A stretch of DNA of 64,000 nucleotides, taken from Multifurca ochricompacta. Taxonomy: Eukaryota; Basidiomycota; Agaricomycetes; Russulales; Russulaceae. Below are positions 21,601-36,730 of this stretch, piece by piece (the first letter of the stretch is position 1; each line of letters starts with the position of its first letter). The notes beneath the pieces are model-generated. The model was not told where the DNA came from, did no database searches, and worked only from the letters and a program-made list of their open reading frames with translations. The position numbers were made by a program, and so were the translations under genes. The stretch covers positions 558,001 to 622,000 of the forward strand of contig WTXG01000007.1 in the NCBI GenBank assembly GCA_022496185.1, written 5' to 3'.

Positions 21601-23474
21601 AGGAGTGGAGGATGATCGCTGGGAGTCACGTCCGAGGTCTCTTGTTTTTTGCGGTATCGTTACTCCGTCACCCCTTGAAGGAATAGGCGAGTTCTCCGAG
21701 ACTCGTGAAGTATTATCCATCATTGGGTAAGTTTTATCCTGCTCCCTCTCGACTAAGAAGTTTGCTTCTGAGGCACTAGCAGATCTAAGAAGTGACAAAG
21801 CTTCTGGTGGTAGAGGCGCAGGTGTCACGTCCACTAAAGGCTCAGGCAGCTCGTAATCTGAGGAAGGAGTTCTTCCGAAACCTGGAATCGTCTCATCAAT
21901 ACTGTTTGGGTCTGGTGATGACGCCCTCATGTCTCCAGATGAATTTTCGGCGTCGAGGTCGCCCCTGGAGTTGGCAGTATCAGAGAGGGGGGGTCCAATG
22001 CTATTTAAAAAGTCCTCTACGCTCGCGGCAGAAGCAGGAAGTTTAGCAGAGGCGTCGGCTCCTTTGGATCCAGTACTTGTCGGTGACGTCAAAACTTGAG
22101 TAACCGTAGGAGGCTCTTTACGCTTCCTGGAGGCTTGAACGGCCTTTCTTGCGAGTAACTCTTGCTTTCGCTGTCGTTCCATTACAGCTAGAGTGGACTC
22201 GCTGAGAGTAAGTATTGAAGTGGACGTCGAGCTGTCGAGAGACGCCGAAGTCGTCGCCGGTGGAACAACGTGCGGGATGGGTTCTACAAGGGGTGATCAA
22301 ATTCCTGACTGAGGGTATACGGTAGGGCTTACACACCGAGTGATACAGTTGATTGTACGGAAAAACCGGGGGCTCCAAGGGAGCTACGCTGTGTGGTATC
22401 ACCATCAACGTTGGATCTGCTCGGAATGGCCGAAGGAGAGTATGAATGACTAGGCTGAGAGAGTAGAATAGATGCGATCACGTCTTGAGGTGGTGGGTAA
22501 GGAGGGATGCCCACTACATCAAGGTTGTTCGGGAGACGAAGATTAAGTTCCGTAAAAACGTAGTAGATGATTTCTCTAGAGAGCCCGCAATCTATAAGGT
22601 ACTCGGGCGGTACGCCGTATCCAAGAATGTCAAGGATAACTTCTTTGGAGGTGTCATACTGTTTCTGCGTCACTGTGAACCGGAATCAGTCAGACAGAGG
22701 GGATGAGACAAATTTCAAAATCCACATACAAGAAAGGCCAGGGCGCACGTGATGAGCATCAAGCACATAGAGGGGAGTCTCAAGTCTAAAGCCTTCCGAA
22801 GATGTCTCCGACTCAAGCTCTACAGGGAAAGCCTCTATACTGTACCGCCCAACAGGTGTTGTGGCAGAGGCGGGAAGAGTAGCACGTTGATAAGCGTCTT
22901 CAGCTTTAACAGAGGGCGATCGGGACGCAATGACAAACGGAGACCGTAGAACGCCAGAAGACTCAACCTTAGTAGCGTTTACTGCTCCCATTATTGGCGG
23001 AGGGACCGGCTTGGATGGTGGTCGGAAGGGTGGATCCTCGCTATCGCTGATCTCACCCTCTTCCTTCGCTGAGGTATCGTCGCCGAGAGGGGTTTGAGGA
23101 GCAGCCACACTAGAACTATCACTTTGGAGAGTACGAGGCGGGGACCTGCGTGCGAAAGCCTGGGTGGGGGTTGAAGATTGGGCCATAACTGGAGTAGGAG
23201 GACGGTCGGATGTGGAAATTGTTGACGTGGGTTCTTCCTGGCCATAATCAAGAGAAATAAAAGGTGTAGAAGCAATAGGTCGCGAGAAAGGTCTGGAAAG
23301 GGAGGCGATAGATGTACTCGCATCAAGCTTACGACGCTTGAGCTTCCGGCTGGATAATGCGGCCTGCCTTAGCAACTCTGCGGGATCTGCGGCAGAAGCC
23401 AAAGGCTTTGTATTTGATGGCCCAGATGTGTGACTGAGATAAGATGAGGAAGGTAAAGTCGAAACCTCAGACAT
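18650..23474 (-). CDS. Red1/ZFC3H1-like zinc-finger protein (large, multi-exon)
   Basis: The start at 23474 gives MSEVSTLPSSSYLSHTSGP. The N-terminal exon includes KLKRRKLDAS and EEGEISDSEDPPF; the middle exons include DTSKEVILDILGYGVPPEYL, then MERQRKQELLARKAVQASRK and LELEIERMRKMIREREEMKL (coiled coil). A Val-Asp dipeptide tract lies near 20990-21065. The C-terminal region carries ICQFEVPGGGECRDVDCGDL HLSQL, the CxxxxxxxCxxxxxCxxxH-like pattern of the putative zinc-finger (zf-C3H1) found in S. pombe Red1 and metazoan ZFC3H1. Those proteins are scaffolds of the nuclear MTREC/PAXT RNA-surveillance complex that feeds the exosome. The stop is at 18650. Two introns are long: about 420 nt at 20381-20801, and 19217-19908, where an extra exon near 19330-19425 is possible. 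The latter intron begins with a GC donor (CAG|GCAAGT). Exon joins between 19.2 and 20.2 kb are uncertain. Confidence 0.72.
20544..20600. repeat. (ATGGAT)n hexanucleotide repeat inside a long intron
   Basis: About six perfect ATGGAT/GGATAT units lie within the 421-nt intron of the Red1-like gene, followed by GATA units at 20600-20630. Confidence 0.95.
20885..21065 (-). repeat. Coding hexanucleotide repeats: Val-Asp tract and Ala-Ser tract
   Basis: On the minus strand, GACGTT-type units (20990-21065) encode alternating Val/Ile-Asp over about 25 residues, and GCATCG-type units (20888-20912) encode alternating Ala-Ser. Both lie in one exon of the Red1-like gene. The dipeptide alternation follows directly from a 6-bp unit. 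Confidence 0.9.
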
Positions 23475-23672
23475 AAAGGGCGGAAAAAAAAAGAGGCCAA
23501 CAAAGTAGAGAGTGAGCGTGAGTGTAAGTGTCAGTGTGAGCTGTGAGCGAAGGGCAAAGGAGATGTAAGCTTGACCGTGACAGTGACCGTTACCCGTGAC
23601 AACTGAGTTGGTAAGCCAAGCGGGGTCAGTCGGAAATTGCCGAGATGGCTTTCGTACGAACGAAACTACAAC

Positions 23673-23705
<33 letters not shown>

Positions 23706-23758
23706 GGCAGAGCGGCGCAAGGTCGAGGTCATAGTTGCGTCGCCATCCGGCATTCGCT
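23475..23758. promoter_or_regulatory. Divergent promoter with (CAACGA)n repeat
   Basis: 284 bp separate the start codons of the Red1-like and G-patch genes. It holds AGTGTGAGTGT-type repeats near 23510-23540 and a CAACGA/GACAAC hexamer array at 23670-23703. No TATA element stands out. Confidence 0.6.
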
Positions 23759-24873
23759 ATGCCACTCGATGGCCACGCATTTTTAATCAATCAAGGCTGG
23801 TCTGGTACCGGTACAGGTCTTCGTACAGGTGCAATATCAAGACCTATCACAATACCACAAAAACGAAATTTAAATGGCATAGGCAGAGATAGAGATGAAG
23901 CATTTCCTTTCTGGGATCAGTGAGTACTCTCTTCTACATCACCCTTAAATTTCCATTTCCCAAGACAAGGCAAATCAAAACATCGACGTTAGCTTGTTCA
24001 CGGTAGCTGCATCTGCAATCCAAATAGAATGTTTTTCCAGTGATGATGAGAACGCTGAACCGGCTGAACCGTTCGACGTGAGTGCACTCAAAGCCAAGGC
24101 CAAGCCTTCTGTACCTACATCTCATAGTACACACAGCCGAAAGGCACCCGTTCTTCTACCCTAGAATTGAGGCAGACCTCCACGGGCATATTGTCCAATC
24201 GACCTCCGATCAGAGGCACGCCTGTCTCCTTGGGTGCAACTACGTTGATCTCTTGTGCCGATGTCGCGTCTGGCTCTTCCATGCCTCGGCTATCCGTCAT
24301 GGCTCTGGCGAGGCGCGAGGCCGCTCGCCGTGGTCTGTACTCAAAATTCCTCCGTGGCCCCATTCTCGGCCCCGACGACGCTCAATCTGAGATGGTCAAG
24401 ACGGAGACATCACAACCTTCTTATTTGAGCTTGGTCCAGGCTCAGGTTATTGTGGAGATCGGCGCAAGAAAAAAAAATAAACGGAAGGTAGACCTGCCTG
24501 GAGACGAGAGTTTAGACAAGGAAGTGCGAAAGAGACACAAAAAGCGACGCAATGGGAGTGAAAAGGCTTCGAGGCGCCTTGAGCGCCACAAAAAAAAGAA
24601 CGACGGGGATGAAAAAGATACTGCGATGGCTGAGCTCATGAATGAGGCGATCAGCCCAAGCCACTGCATTCAATGACTCCCAATGAAATGCCCCACAAAA
24701 TGGCTGGGAAGAAGAAGCGAAAGGCGGCATTTGGTGACAGCGAAATAGACACACAGACCTCCTTCGGTACGGATACACAGACTTTAGAAGGAGAAAATGG
24801 CGGAGGCCAGAGTAAAAGTTCTTCAAAAGTTCAAAGAGGCGTAGACCAAATAGGTCGTAAGTCTAGTGTCTGA
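23759..24873 (+). CDS. TMA23: G-patch ribosome-biogenesis protein, Tma23/GPATCH4-like
   Basis: The start at 23759 gives MPLDGHAFLINQGWSGTGTG, an N-terminal G-patch of the Tma23/GPATCH4 kind, followed by RKLNG-like IPQKRNLNGIGRDRDEAFPF. Exon 1 ends at 23919 and exon 2 starts at 23993 (LFTVAASAIQIECFSSDDEN). The later part contains MPRLSVMALARREAARRGLY and highly basic clusters (KKNKRKVDLPG, RKRHKKRRNG, KKKRKAAFGD) typical of nucleolar proteins. Two one-base breaks are present: CCC at 24159-24161 and AA at 24672-24673. Each is repaired by one extra base in the run, giving a protein of about 350 aa. The yeast orthologue is a nucleolar 40S/60S biogenesis factor; the same role is inferred here. 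Divergent from the Red1-like RNA-surveillance gene. Confidence 0.72.
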
Positions 24874-25197
24874 TGAACGTACTGCTTTTTGCATCGCATT
24901 ATAATACCCATTTTTGAATGCATGACAAGCCTATAGAAGGATACTTTCTCCATGAAATGCAACAAATCAAACATTCCGGGAGTACCATTATACAATCCAA
25001 GACTACTACTGAAAGTGCATGCTGCTGTTTGCAAGAGTGTTGGAGGAATAAGATCTTCGTGCCTTGGGGCGGGGAAATTAGCAAAAAATTAAAAAAATAA
25101 AAAGGGGGGGAGGGTGACTGATAAACGACACACAATTGTGAGGAGAGCAATAAGAACGCGAAAGACAGCTTCCCAACTGAGGGGTTCGACCGGTACA
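24874..25197. other. Convergent intergenic spacer
   Basis: About 320 bp between the stop codons of the G-patch and VWA genes. It is A-rich and holds a poly-G run near 25102-25110; nothing else is recognised. Confidence 0.6.
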
Positions 25198-26979
25198 TTA
25201 ACCTCGGGTGCCACGCCATGCGCTCTGCATGGCGATACGACGGGCCTGCATATTCCCAAGGCATGAGCAAGCAATTAAATCCTTATTAAACGGCAAGTTT
25301 AATAATCGAACCTGATCCAAAGTAATGGAGTCTTCTCTCAAGAACACTCTCTGCCTCCCGTCGCCTTCGTCATCGTCCTCGTCATCATCGTATATGCTGT
25401 TTTGAGTGGCTGGCCGCATGCTACCAAAAGCCGCTTTGTTACCTGCCAGAGAGAACGGGGTGGACTGGACCGCCGTGCCATAGACACTAGACGTCTTTGC
25501 TGCGCCGAACGCCGCGAAGTCCGTAACAACTTTGCGTGGTGGCGACGCTGGGGAGCCGCCCGGAAGGGTCGACTTGGAATCCGACCCCCGCGAAGGGAGA
25601 GACGGCGAATACCCGTAAGAGCTCCGCGCGCCGTGCATCCGCACCTGCATATACTTGTCCGTGAAGCGGGTCCCGTTGATCTACATTATCGGTTTTGACG
25701 ATGCCCACGTAAATTAAATGGCTCCGAAAAAAACGCACTTTTCGCAGGTGTGGCCGTGCTTCTGCAAGGTTGGCCGCCCTCGAGAAGGCCTCGACGTTGT
25801 GCCTCGCCTCATCTGAATCCTTGTATATGCTCTCGATGACGACCTTCTTCGTACTTTCGTTTCGTAAGAGCAGCTTCTCGTGCAATTCTCGTGCGACATC
25901 ATCCACGCTCTCATTATTACCCAAGATTCGTTGCGCGACAGCCTGGCCGACCTCGCGCACAAGACGCTCCATATCGAGGTTCTCAAGTACAAGGCCAACG
26001 ATGGCATGTGCGAGTAGGTCTGCGGTCGTCAAAGGAAGCATGATACCAGAGGTAATGTTGACAAGCGCTTTGAAGAAATCTGTTGCATACTGAAAGGGGA
26101 CGAAAAAAAAGGGGAGGATTCAGACCAAACAAAGAACGGCATATACGAAGCAAGTGAGAAGACGTACCGAGTAACTACTTAGCGCTGGTTCGCATGCCAC
26201 GAAGAACTGCAGGCGATTGTGTCAGAAGATTGGAAGGAGACGCTTGCGATCGCAACATGAGTACCAGAGCGATGCCGCGAGCGGCCATTTGCCGAGCCAG
26301 AACCAAGGGATCATTGCCGTCGGGGGACCCATCGTCGAATCCTGAGTCAAAGGCAGGGTAATATGAGTGAATGCATAGTATCGTGTAATCAAACACGCAC
26401 CATCCCCGTATTCGCCGATGCCATGTGGGGGTGCATCGGCAATGAGCACGATCATCTTGCTCGCACCCTCCCTCCAGTTCATCTTCAGCGCTTCCACTAA
26501 GCCAGCGGTGACCGCCTCGGGGCCATCACCCCCGCCTGAGGCATACAGGCTCGAGAGGTCGCGATGGACCTTGTCGATGTCGGACGAGAAGCCAAAATTA
26601 CGCGTGACGTAGGTGTGATCCTGCGGTGGGTGATCACGATAGGCGACGAGGCCGACGCGCAGGTCCTCGCGAGACCGCAGCTTTCCGGATTGGAAGATGC
26701 TCTCGCAGATGAGCTGAATGTTTTTGGTCGCGGAGGAGATGTAAGACCCTTGACTGCCGGTGCAATCTTGCACAAAGACAAGATCGCTGCGATGTCATGC
26801 CCAATTGAAACATGAGCAGAGCGACTGTGATGAAAGGAAAGAGAGGATGTATGCACGTACAGCATCTTGCCGTCATGTCCGATGATTGGTGGTGGATGCT
26901 GTTGGGCATTGAATGCCTCTTGAAAGATAGCGAGAGCGTCAGTAGAACCACCTTGTTCGAAGTCCATATCAGTATCCAT
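25198..26979 (-). CDS. von Willebrand factor A (VWA) domain protein
   Basis: The start at 26979 gives MDTDMDFEQGGSTDALAIFQ, with the exon ending near 26862. The next exon opens DLVFVQDCTGSQGSYI, which contains the MIDAS motif DxTGS. It continues LRVGLVAYRDHPPQD, VHRDLSSLYASGGGDGPEAV (second MIDAS Thr/Asp region), MIVLIADAPPHGIGEYGDG and RQMAARGIALFFVACEPALS, a complete VWA fold. The C-terminal half is helical (TTADLLAHAIVGLVLENLDM, VGQAVAQRILGN), then Ser/Pro-rich, with an acidic DDDEDDDEGDG and the end QVRRIAMQSAWRGTRG. The architecture is like the VWA moiety of fungal and Dictyostelium vwkA-like proteins, but no alpha-kinase domain follows. Cytosolic; the partner is unknown. Frames close without breaks. 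Confidence 0.85.
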
Positions 26980-27136
26980 GATTTCACTGAATTTACGGTG
27001 AGACGAGAGGTCAAGTTGTGCGATTTTATCAGATTGTTTGTTGACGAGCTCTGTGGATGGTAAAGGTAAAGGTTAACGCTCGTATTTCACTTCAAAAGAC
27101 CTCGTTGCATGAGGCCCTCGAGGCAAACACTCTATC

Positions 27137-27172
27137 ACGCCTACGCCTACGCCCACGCCCACGCCCACGCGC
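27137..27172. repeat. (CCCACG)n / (CCTACG)n hexanucleotide repeat
   Basis: About five units lie in the 273-bp gap between the GEM1 stop (27253) and the VWA start (26979), i.e. in the VWA promoter. Confidence 0.9.
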
Positions 27173-27252
27173 CATTCCCAATTAAAAATACTAAAAATCC
27201 CCTTCCCCTCATTCCTTAACAAAATATACAATCAGTGAGTAAAATATTCTAT

Positions 27253-30008
<2,756 letters not shown>

Positions 30009-30258
30009 ATTATAGGAAATGAATGATGAATAATATTGTTTCTTTGATGAAAATAAGAAGTGGGAAGGTGTTGAGTGTTGAGTGTTGAGTGTTGAGTGTT
30101 GAGTGTATGCAGTGGAGTGGAGTGGGTGGAGTGGAGAGTGAACCCCAGATGCCGAGGCTCGTTCGGGATTCATTCGGAATAACCGGACCGTTGACTTGGG
30201 ATCATTCTTAAAAGTGTCAAGTGTCCGGTTGTCCCAAGATTGAACTCATCTGAACGTC
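30009..30258. promoter_or_regulatory. Divergent GEM1 / F-box promoter with (GTTGAGT)n repeat
   Basis: 250 bp between two start codons. It contains five and a half perfect copies of the 7-bp unit GTTGAGT (30068-30106), then GGAGTGGAGT units. Confidence 0.75.
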
Positions 30259-31779
30259 ATGACATCCATGTTACTTTCTTTACCATCCGACGTTATCATC
30301 CTTATCATTACTCACCTCTCTTTAACTGACCTCATTTCTCTCACTCAAGTTTCTCGAAAACTTCATAGACTCGTTAGTATTTATCTTCTATTCCATCTCT
30401 CTCTTATTGTTCTCTCGTCCTCGTCCTCGTCCTCACCAGTCTAAACTCATTAGGTACATGACTTTGGCTGGAAGAATGTGCTCCATACTCTTCACAGGCC
30501 ATCAAAGAGCCTCACCAAAAGTATTTCGCTTTGGAGTTCCTTGGCTCAAGTCAAATACCATACTTTATCTGATAGGTCCTGGGAGAAACAGCGTTTTGTA
30601 GCCCGCCCTCTCTCTCGTCCATGGAGGGGCAAGCTCCAGCCCCTTCTCTCAATAAATGAGTCGCGCTTATTCGTTGCTGCTGGTCACACCCTATATTCCT
30701 ATGTGTTCACCCCGTCTGCCCATGACGGCACTACTCCCGGCATTTCCTTCGAAGCTTCTTACCAGTTCAGCCTCCAAGACGAGCCCAGAAATGATATCAC
30801 CAGCCTCGCGTGCGTCCCGGACGGCGGCTCAGATCGCACTCTCTTCATTGGTTTCGAGCTCGGTGAACTCCAGCGTGTCCACCTTCCACATTGTAAACCC
30901 GGTCAACTCGATGTTCCTGTCGAATCTTCATTCCGGACATCATTCTACTATCATAATGGCGAATTGGTCGAGGCATTAGCTGTGTCCGGAGACACTCTCC
31001 TATCCATGTCAACCAACGGCAAAGCCGGTCTCCTTGGCTTCTCCTCCCCCATCCCCTCTATCCCTCACATGATCGATTTAGACACTCGTGCCTGGTCAGC
31101 GCTTCTCTCCACTTCAGCGTCCACCCCCTTTGCCGCATTTGGCACTTCCTCCGACACTCCTCTCGCCGTTCATTATATCACACCCACTTCCATCTCCCCT
31201 ACGCCGTCCTTTACTCTGCACGCGTCCCATCATCAGTGTGATGCAGATTCAGAACGACCCTCTGCGGTTTACGGAATTGCCTCTGCATCTCCCGCATCCC
31301 CGTGGGGTGCCTCGGATCAGATCCTTGTCTCAGGATGGTTCGACGGTCTTGTGCGCGTCCACGACATGCGCGTCTCTCACGCACCTACTCTTACTTTTGC
31401 CGACCCCTGGTCCTTTGAACCCATCTACGCCGTCGCTTGCGGTGGCGGTGGCGGTGCCCACATAGCCGCGGGCTCCGCGCGGCACAGCGTTGTGGCATTT
31501 TGGGACGTGCGCGCCGCCAGCCGCGGGTGGAGCGTACATGCCCCTGGGAACGATGTTTCACCGGTATATTCGATCATACTGGAAAGTTCCCGGTTATTTG
31601 GTGCGACGCAGAGTCGGCCATTCGTCTATGACTTCGGCCCAGCCGTAAGACCGGAGACATACCCCTCACTGCCACACACCCGAGGGGACGACGGGCTACG
31701 CTTCAAAAAAGGATGGGACCACGTCGGATTCTATGTTACCAAGTACGACCACCCGACTGTTCACGTAGGTGACCATTAG
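30259..31779 (+). CDS. F-box protein with WD40-like C-terminus
   Basis: The start at 30259 gives SLPSDVIILIITHLSLTDLI, then SLTQVSRKLHRL, a compact F-box. One intron of about 78 nt (ends near 30453) joins to VHDFGWKNVLHTLHRPSKS. The rest is a single exon with WD40-like blades: LFVAAGHTLYSYVF, ITSLACVPDGGSD, DQILVSGWFDGLVRVHDMRV, VVAFWDVRA and FGATQSRPFVYDFG. It ends VHVGDH at 31779. About 480 aa. F-box plus beta-propeller suggests the substrate receptor of an SCF ubiquitin ligase; the substrate is unknown. The coding strand is C-rich and has no frame breaks. Confidence 0.8.
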
Positions 31780-32117
31780 GTCCACGAACATTCAGGAAGA
31801 CGCGTATATCATTCAACATGGCAGACATCCCCCGACTGGTCACAGGTACAAATGGTATGGTAGTGGTGGCGTTGCATGGTTGCATGGTTGTTGGATCAAA
31901 TGACGATGCTAATGAATAGTTACGGACGATAAAGATGCAGTTAAGATAGGAAGATGTCGATCTACAAATGGTTCTAGAGGAAATGCATGACAGAATGATC
32001 CAATGTCAGATGAGAAAATGGTAATGGAAATGCAGAAGAAGGATGTCAACAGTGCAAGCGAGAGAAAATGGATAACGATGGTGGGGTAGCGTGTGCTCCA
32101 AAGTAGTGTTGAATAGA
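31780..32117. other. Convergent intergenic spacer
   Basis: About 340 bp between the F-box and RasGEF stop codons. No feature is recognised. Confidence 0.6.
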
Positions 32118-35100
32118 TCATGAGAGTTGCATAGGCTGAGTTGCCTGAGAGCGATTTGTCCAAGGGAAGAGTTGACGGACATCCCCCGAGGGCCCCGTAT
32201 CCGCTGCCTGTCTGGGTTCGACAAGCAAGCTGGAAAATGCCGATCAGCAGTGACTTCGACGTACAGCCAGGTATCCATACCTGCGGCGGTACAGGTCCTG
32301 CAGATCCCCATGGTGCTTGGATTTCTCGAAGGCATCATTCAGGAAGTCTTGAATTTCGGGGACTTCTTTCAGCATGTAGTGAACTTGGAAGCGTTGGATA
32401 TCTGATATCATTCAGACCTGTGCTTCTCATAAAATGACGACGTCGTACCTTGAATTATCCGGGCCATCTTATGATACTTACTAAAGTTGATCAACTTCTT
32501 ATCAGCGACCAAAGGAGACTTCCTATGTGACGGATTCCCCTCTCGGCAGAATGTGATATCAGTCAGGTACAAGCCTGAATACAGCGAGTCAAAAAGCATA
32601 CACACACACGGCAGCACAAGACAACGCACCTAAAAATGGAACTGCGGAAGGTACAGTCTCACGCAAACGCGAGCGATATTCGTGATAGTTCCGCGCATGA
32701 TCGGCGAGCTTGCGCACGTTATCGAGCTGCAACTTCTGCTTCTGGGGTACCCCCTATGACGACAATGAGAAAATGAAGCTAGAAACGTAAGGAAACATAC
32801 CATCCACGTCTGTTGCAGGCGGGAAATAGTCGATGAGTCGAGGGCCGCAAGAATGGAGCGCGATGTTGCAAAATTCTGCAATGTCGTGCAGCGCTACACC
32901 GTCCAGTGTCAACGCAAGCTTTCTGAAGGGAAGGACACTAGATGCAAGGACTTACATCAGCAAGCTTTATGAAGAACTTGACAAGCATTGTGCGTTTCTT
33001 GATATCTGTCTCGTTCAGGATACTCTCAGCCACCCAGCCAGTGATGACGGTGCTGAGGCTCGTAACCGCGCGTACGTTGACAGGAGGCTTAGAGCCCTCC
33101 TGACCGCTCTCCAAAATTTCCTCTGGTTGAATCGCGCAGAAGAGGTTACACTCCATGATTGTTAATTGACGCGCAAGCTCGAGGCAGTCAAAATCTACAA
33201 TGGAGATAGATGTGAAATTCCGATGTCGCAACTGGGAAAAGAGCGTCTTGGTCATGATGGGACGTGGTATCTCGGATGGCGCGTTGGTAATGGAGGGGCT
33301 AAATATCATGGAGGGATCTCGAGCAAGGTCGGGTCGTGGAGTCGGGGGGATCGCCTGCTCCCCTTCACGCATGCGCGTTGTGATGATCTCGTGAAGGCGC
33401 TGAGATGGACCCTCAAACATGAGCGCCAATGCGTCGCGGTTGAAGTTGAGTAGTAATTGCAACACGACATTATCAGAAGAAGGCCGCCAGTATAGTTCGA
33501 GCCACGACTTGATAAAGTTGGAGACACGTAATCGGACAGGAATTCCTTTCCGTTGTTGCCACAAGTAGATGCGCTCTTCGGAGAGCCCAGGAGGCGGTAC
33601 GAGATTGTAGCGATCGATGATGGCTTGAACCAGCTCGGTGGGCGTCGAAAACAACCTGAAGGTGAGGAAAAATATTAAAGAAAAAGCGGGGTCCACGATT
33701 GAAGCGTGAGGTGTCATCTTCTCGACCAACGCTTGGAGAGTGGCGCCGACAAGGTGACCGTCCGTATTGTACGCAACGTCCTCGGGTAAATAATCGTGGG
33801 ATCGCAACCATGAATCAGGATCTAGCGGGGGTCGATCGGGTATATATGCCGCGGGGACTGAAGGCAGGTTGCCATGAATAATCTTATCTTCCAGGAGCTT
33901 GCCTTCGTCATAACTGCTCTCCCACTCTGTACGACCATCGCTAGTTTGCGTCGTAGCAACAGGAGAAGACGAACTGGCTTCAATAGGTGAGCTCTTAAAA
34001 GGCTTTGTTAAACAACAACTTGTCCTTTAGGATATTGTGGAACTCACCAGGAATCCGTGACTCTCAGTCTCTTCTAACATATTCTTCGCGCCTCGCAGGG
34101 AGGTACCTCCATTAGCGCTTCCTTGTGATGTCATGCCGTCACCTTCCTCAGCCGGAAAATCTCCTGCATTTTGGTTCACCCTATCCAAGCTGACTGCCCT
34201 CTGTAGCCGCGAACGGATGGCCTGATCATTGGATCGAGGAGCGGAATATTTACCCAGACCACCTGGTTGCTCGATGATGAAGGGCTGTTCACCAGTCGAG
34301 CGATTCAGGCACATCTTCACCGCCGCCACGCAGTCCGCGCCCGCCTTGTGTGCATCGGTTGCGGAGCGAATCAAAGCCATTTTTTCCTGTTCCTCGGTCA
34401 TGTCGGGGGGAAGCCTGCCTGTCAAAAGGCGCACCGACTCCGCGAGGCCGCTAATTACGTTGTACAGGCCATCTTTGGCCAGCTTTAGATTAGCGGCCTT
34501 GTGAACTGGGACGGTGGGATGGTGCAAGACAGCTTCCACCACGACTAGGAGCTTGCACACAATCTCCACGATCTCCCGGACGAGTTCATACATATAACCA
34601 GTGCTTGCTGCGTGTGAGGATCGTGAATGTACGTGTGCGTGTCCGATAAACGCCGCAATCGTTGACAAGTATTGATTGTGTGTGCGTCGCAGGGCTTCCA
34701 TTAGTTCTTCATACGTGGAGGGGCCGGAAGGAAAAGGCGGGGATACGGGGCTAACTACGGAATCCGCAGAAGTGAAAGATGAGGAAGAAGATACACTGCT
34801 GACAGAAGGGCCAGGCTTGTGGGTGTTAAGACGCGAATCTGCAGGACCGAGTGCACGCGTGTTCTGGGTCTGTAAGGTATTGAGGACAGGCCGTATCTCT
34901 ACTTCAGGTGGGGTTATCCGCCCGAGACGTAAATCACCCATACTTCTTGCTCTGGCAGCGGTTCGGGGGGTAATAGGACGGTCACGGGCTTTGGTTCGTG
35001 ACATGGCGTTTTTAGTCTGTTTCTGGGTTAATCGGAGAGTCTCATCCTCGCTCTCGGCTGTCGGGCTACTAGCCACAGTACTCCTGTATGAAAATTCATC

Positions 35101-36047
35101 GGGAATTCGAGATGACAGCGACTCTAGAAGCATGGGAGGGTATTCAGTCGAGACACGCGTATCAGGGACGTTGACGCCACATCGAGCGGCAACTGCCAAG
35201 AAACGTCGCACTCGAGAGAAGACCTGTCCACCAAGGCGCACCATCTTCTCTACCTGGACTTCATGCTCATCCTCATCAATCCCTTCGCTGGATGCCGTTT
35301 TTGCTTGGTTGACGATGGCAGCAAGGTCTGACAAGACGCGTTTACGTTCCTGGGCAAGAGAGGAAAATTGACGTAAAAGATGCGCATCCCGCGATAGGCA
35401 CCCAACAGCAGCCAGGATAGAGCGGACACATGAAATGATGCATGCCACAGATGGCTGGAAATGCGCTATTCGATTGGATCGAACGGCCGTCTGCAGCAAG
35501 GACAACGCGTGGAGTAATGGGACCATGGGGGGAGGGCAATACTCATCCCGAAAGAAGGAATTCTGCCGAGATGATTGCACACTTGTGGTGGAAGTGGATG
35601 AGATAGTCGACTGAGAAGGGGAGTGTCGCGTTCGCTTCCGCTACAATAGACACGTAAGTTCAAACGAAACAGAGAAACGAGTGAAGGAAATGTATGAACC
35701 GATGTGGATCGAGCGAGGTCACCGTCAGTCAAAAGAGCGAGATCACCGTTAACGTAGTTGCTGGGGAACCATCCACGATTTCCATCCAATTCACCATCCC
35801 ACCAGCCACTCGGATCACGATTGAGGACGCGGATGACTTGGCCCGCACGGAAAGCGAGACAGGTAGCGTTACGCTGCTCGGGAACGTAGTCATGCATGGC
35901 GAGGACGTATTCTGGCTGAGAGCCCTCAGATGGACTCAGATCCGCCGAGGTGTATGTATCAATAGTGGTCGCCGAATATACGGATGGGGCTTGAGGTAGA
36001 AGAAGAGAAGACGTCGACGCATTGGTCGACGAAGCAGTGGGAGACAT
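32118..36047 (-). CDS. SH3-domain Ras guanine-nucleotide exchange factor, Cdc25 type
   Basis: The start at 36047 gives MSPTASSTNASTSSLLLPQA. An SH3 domain follows: YVLAMHDYVPEQRN, LAFRAGQVIRVLNRDPSGWW, GNRGWFPSNYVN (ALYDY-, WW- and PSNYV-like motifs). A long helical middle region (34.0-35.6 kb) comes next. The RasGEF-N (REM) domain has LVGATLQALVEKM and FFLTFRLFSTPTELVQAIID. The CDC25 catalytic domain has CLELARQLTIMECNLFCAI, VITGWVAESIL, VKFFIKLAD, FLGLYLTDITFCREGNPS, LINFSKYHKMARIIQ and VHYMLKEVPEIQDFL. The stop is at 32118. All CDC25 structural blocks are present and in order. It activates Ras at the membrane upstream of cAMP/PKA or MAPK signalling in fungi. No frame breaks seen. Confidence 0.94.
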
Positions 36048-36699
36048 CAAAGAGAGAGCGGAGGCGGTAGGTGAGGAAGATGGCGCCGAGGAGATTCGTT
36101 GGTGAAGGGGCGAGACGAACTCGGAGTATGTCCGCCGCTGTTGTGATCAACGGGGCGTGGGCGCGAGACGACTGCAATAGAAGTATCGATTTTGAGACAA
36201 GTGGATGTCATGAGGACAATATGACATAGAGAGATAGAGCAATACTAGTGCAGTTATAAGGGTAACTGTGAACGAAGGAAGGGGTGGACAAGGGCAGCTG
36301 CTGAAATGAAGGCGATCAGCACTGTTCAATGCAAGGACGGAATCCTAAGATACGCAACGTCTGATCTGACTGTGATAGCGTCACGAACCTTGTTTAAAAA
36401 AACCCCTGGGTAGAATGAACAAAGGGAGAGAACGAAATATAACAGAACCAGAACGGTGAAATTCAAGTCGTTGGGAGCTGTCAGCTCGGACAAATGTACA
36501 AAGCAAGAGACTTGGAGATAAATCAAAGAGTAAGAGAGGGTAAAGGGAAGCTACAAGGTCAAGAGAAGAGTGAATTGGTATGTCAGTGGTACAGTGCGAT
36601 GAAACGCAAAGGAAGGTGGTGGGGAATGGAGGACGAGAAAAGAAGAAGGAAGGTGAAGATGAGGATGAGATTGGATGTTGGGGTGGAGGGGAGAGAAAG

Positions 36700-36730
<31 letters not shown>

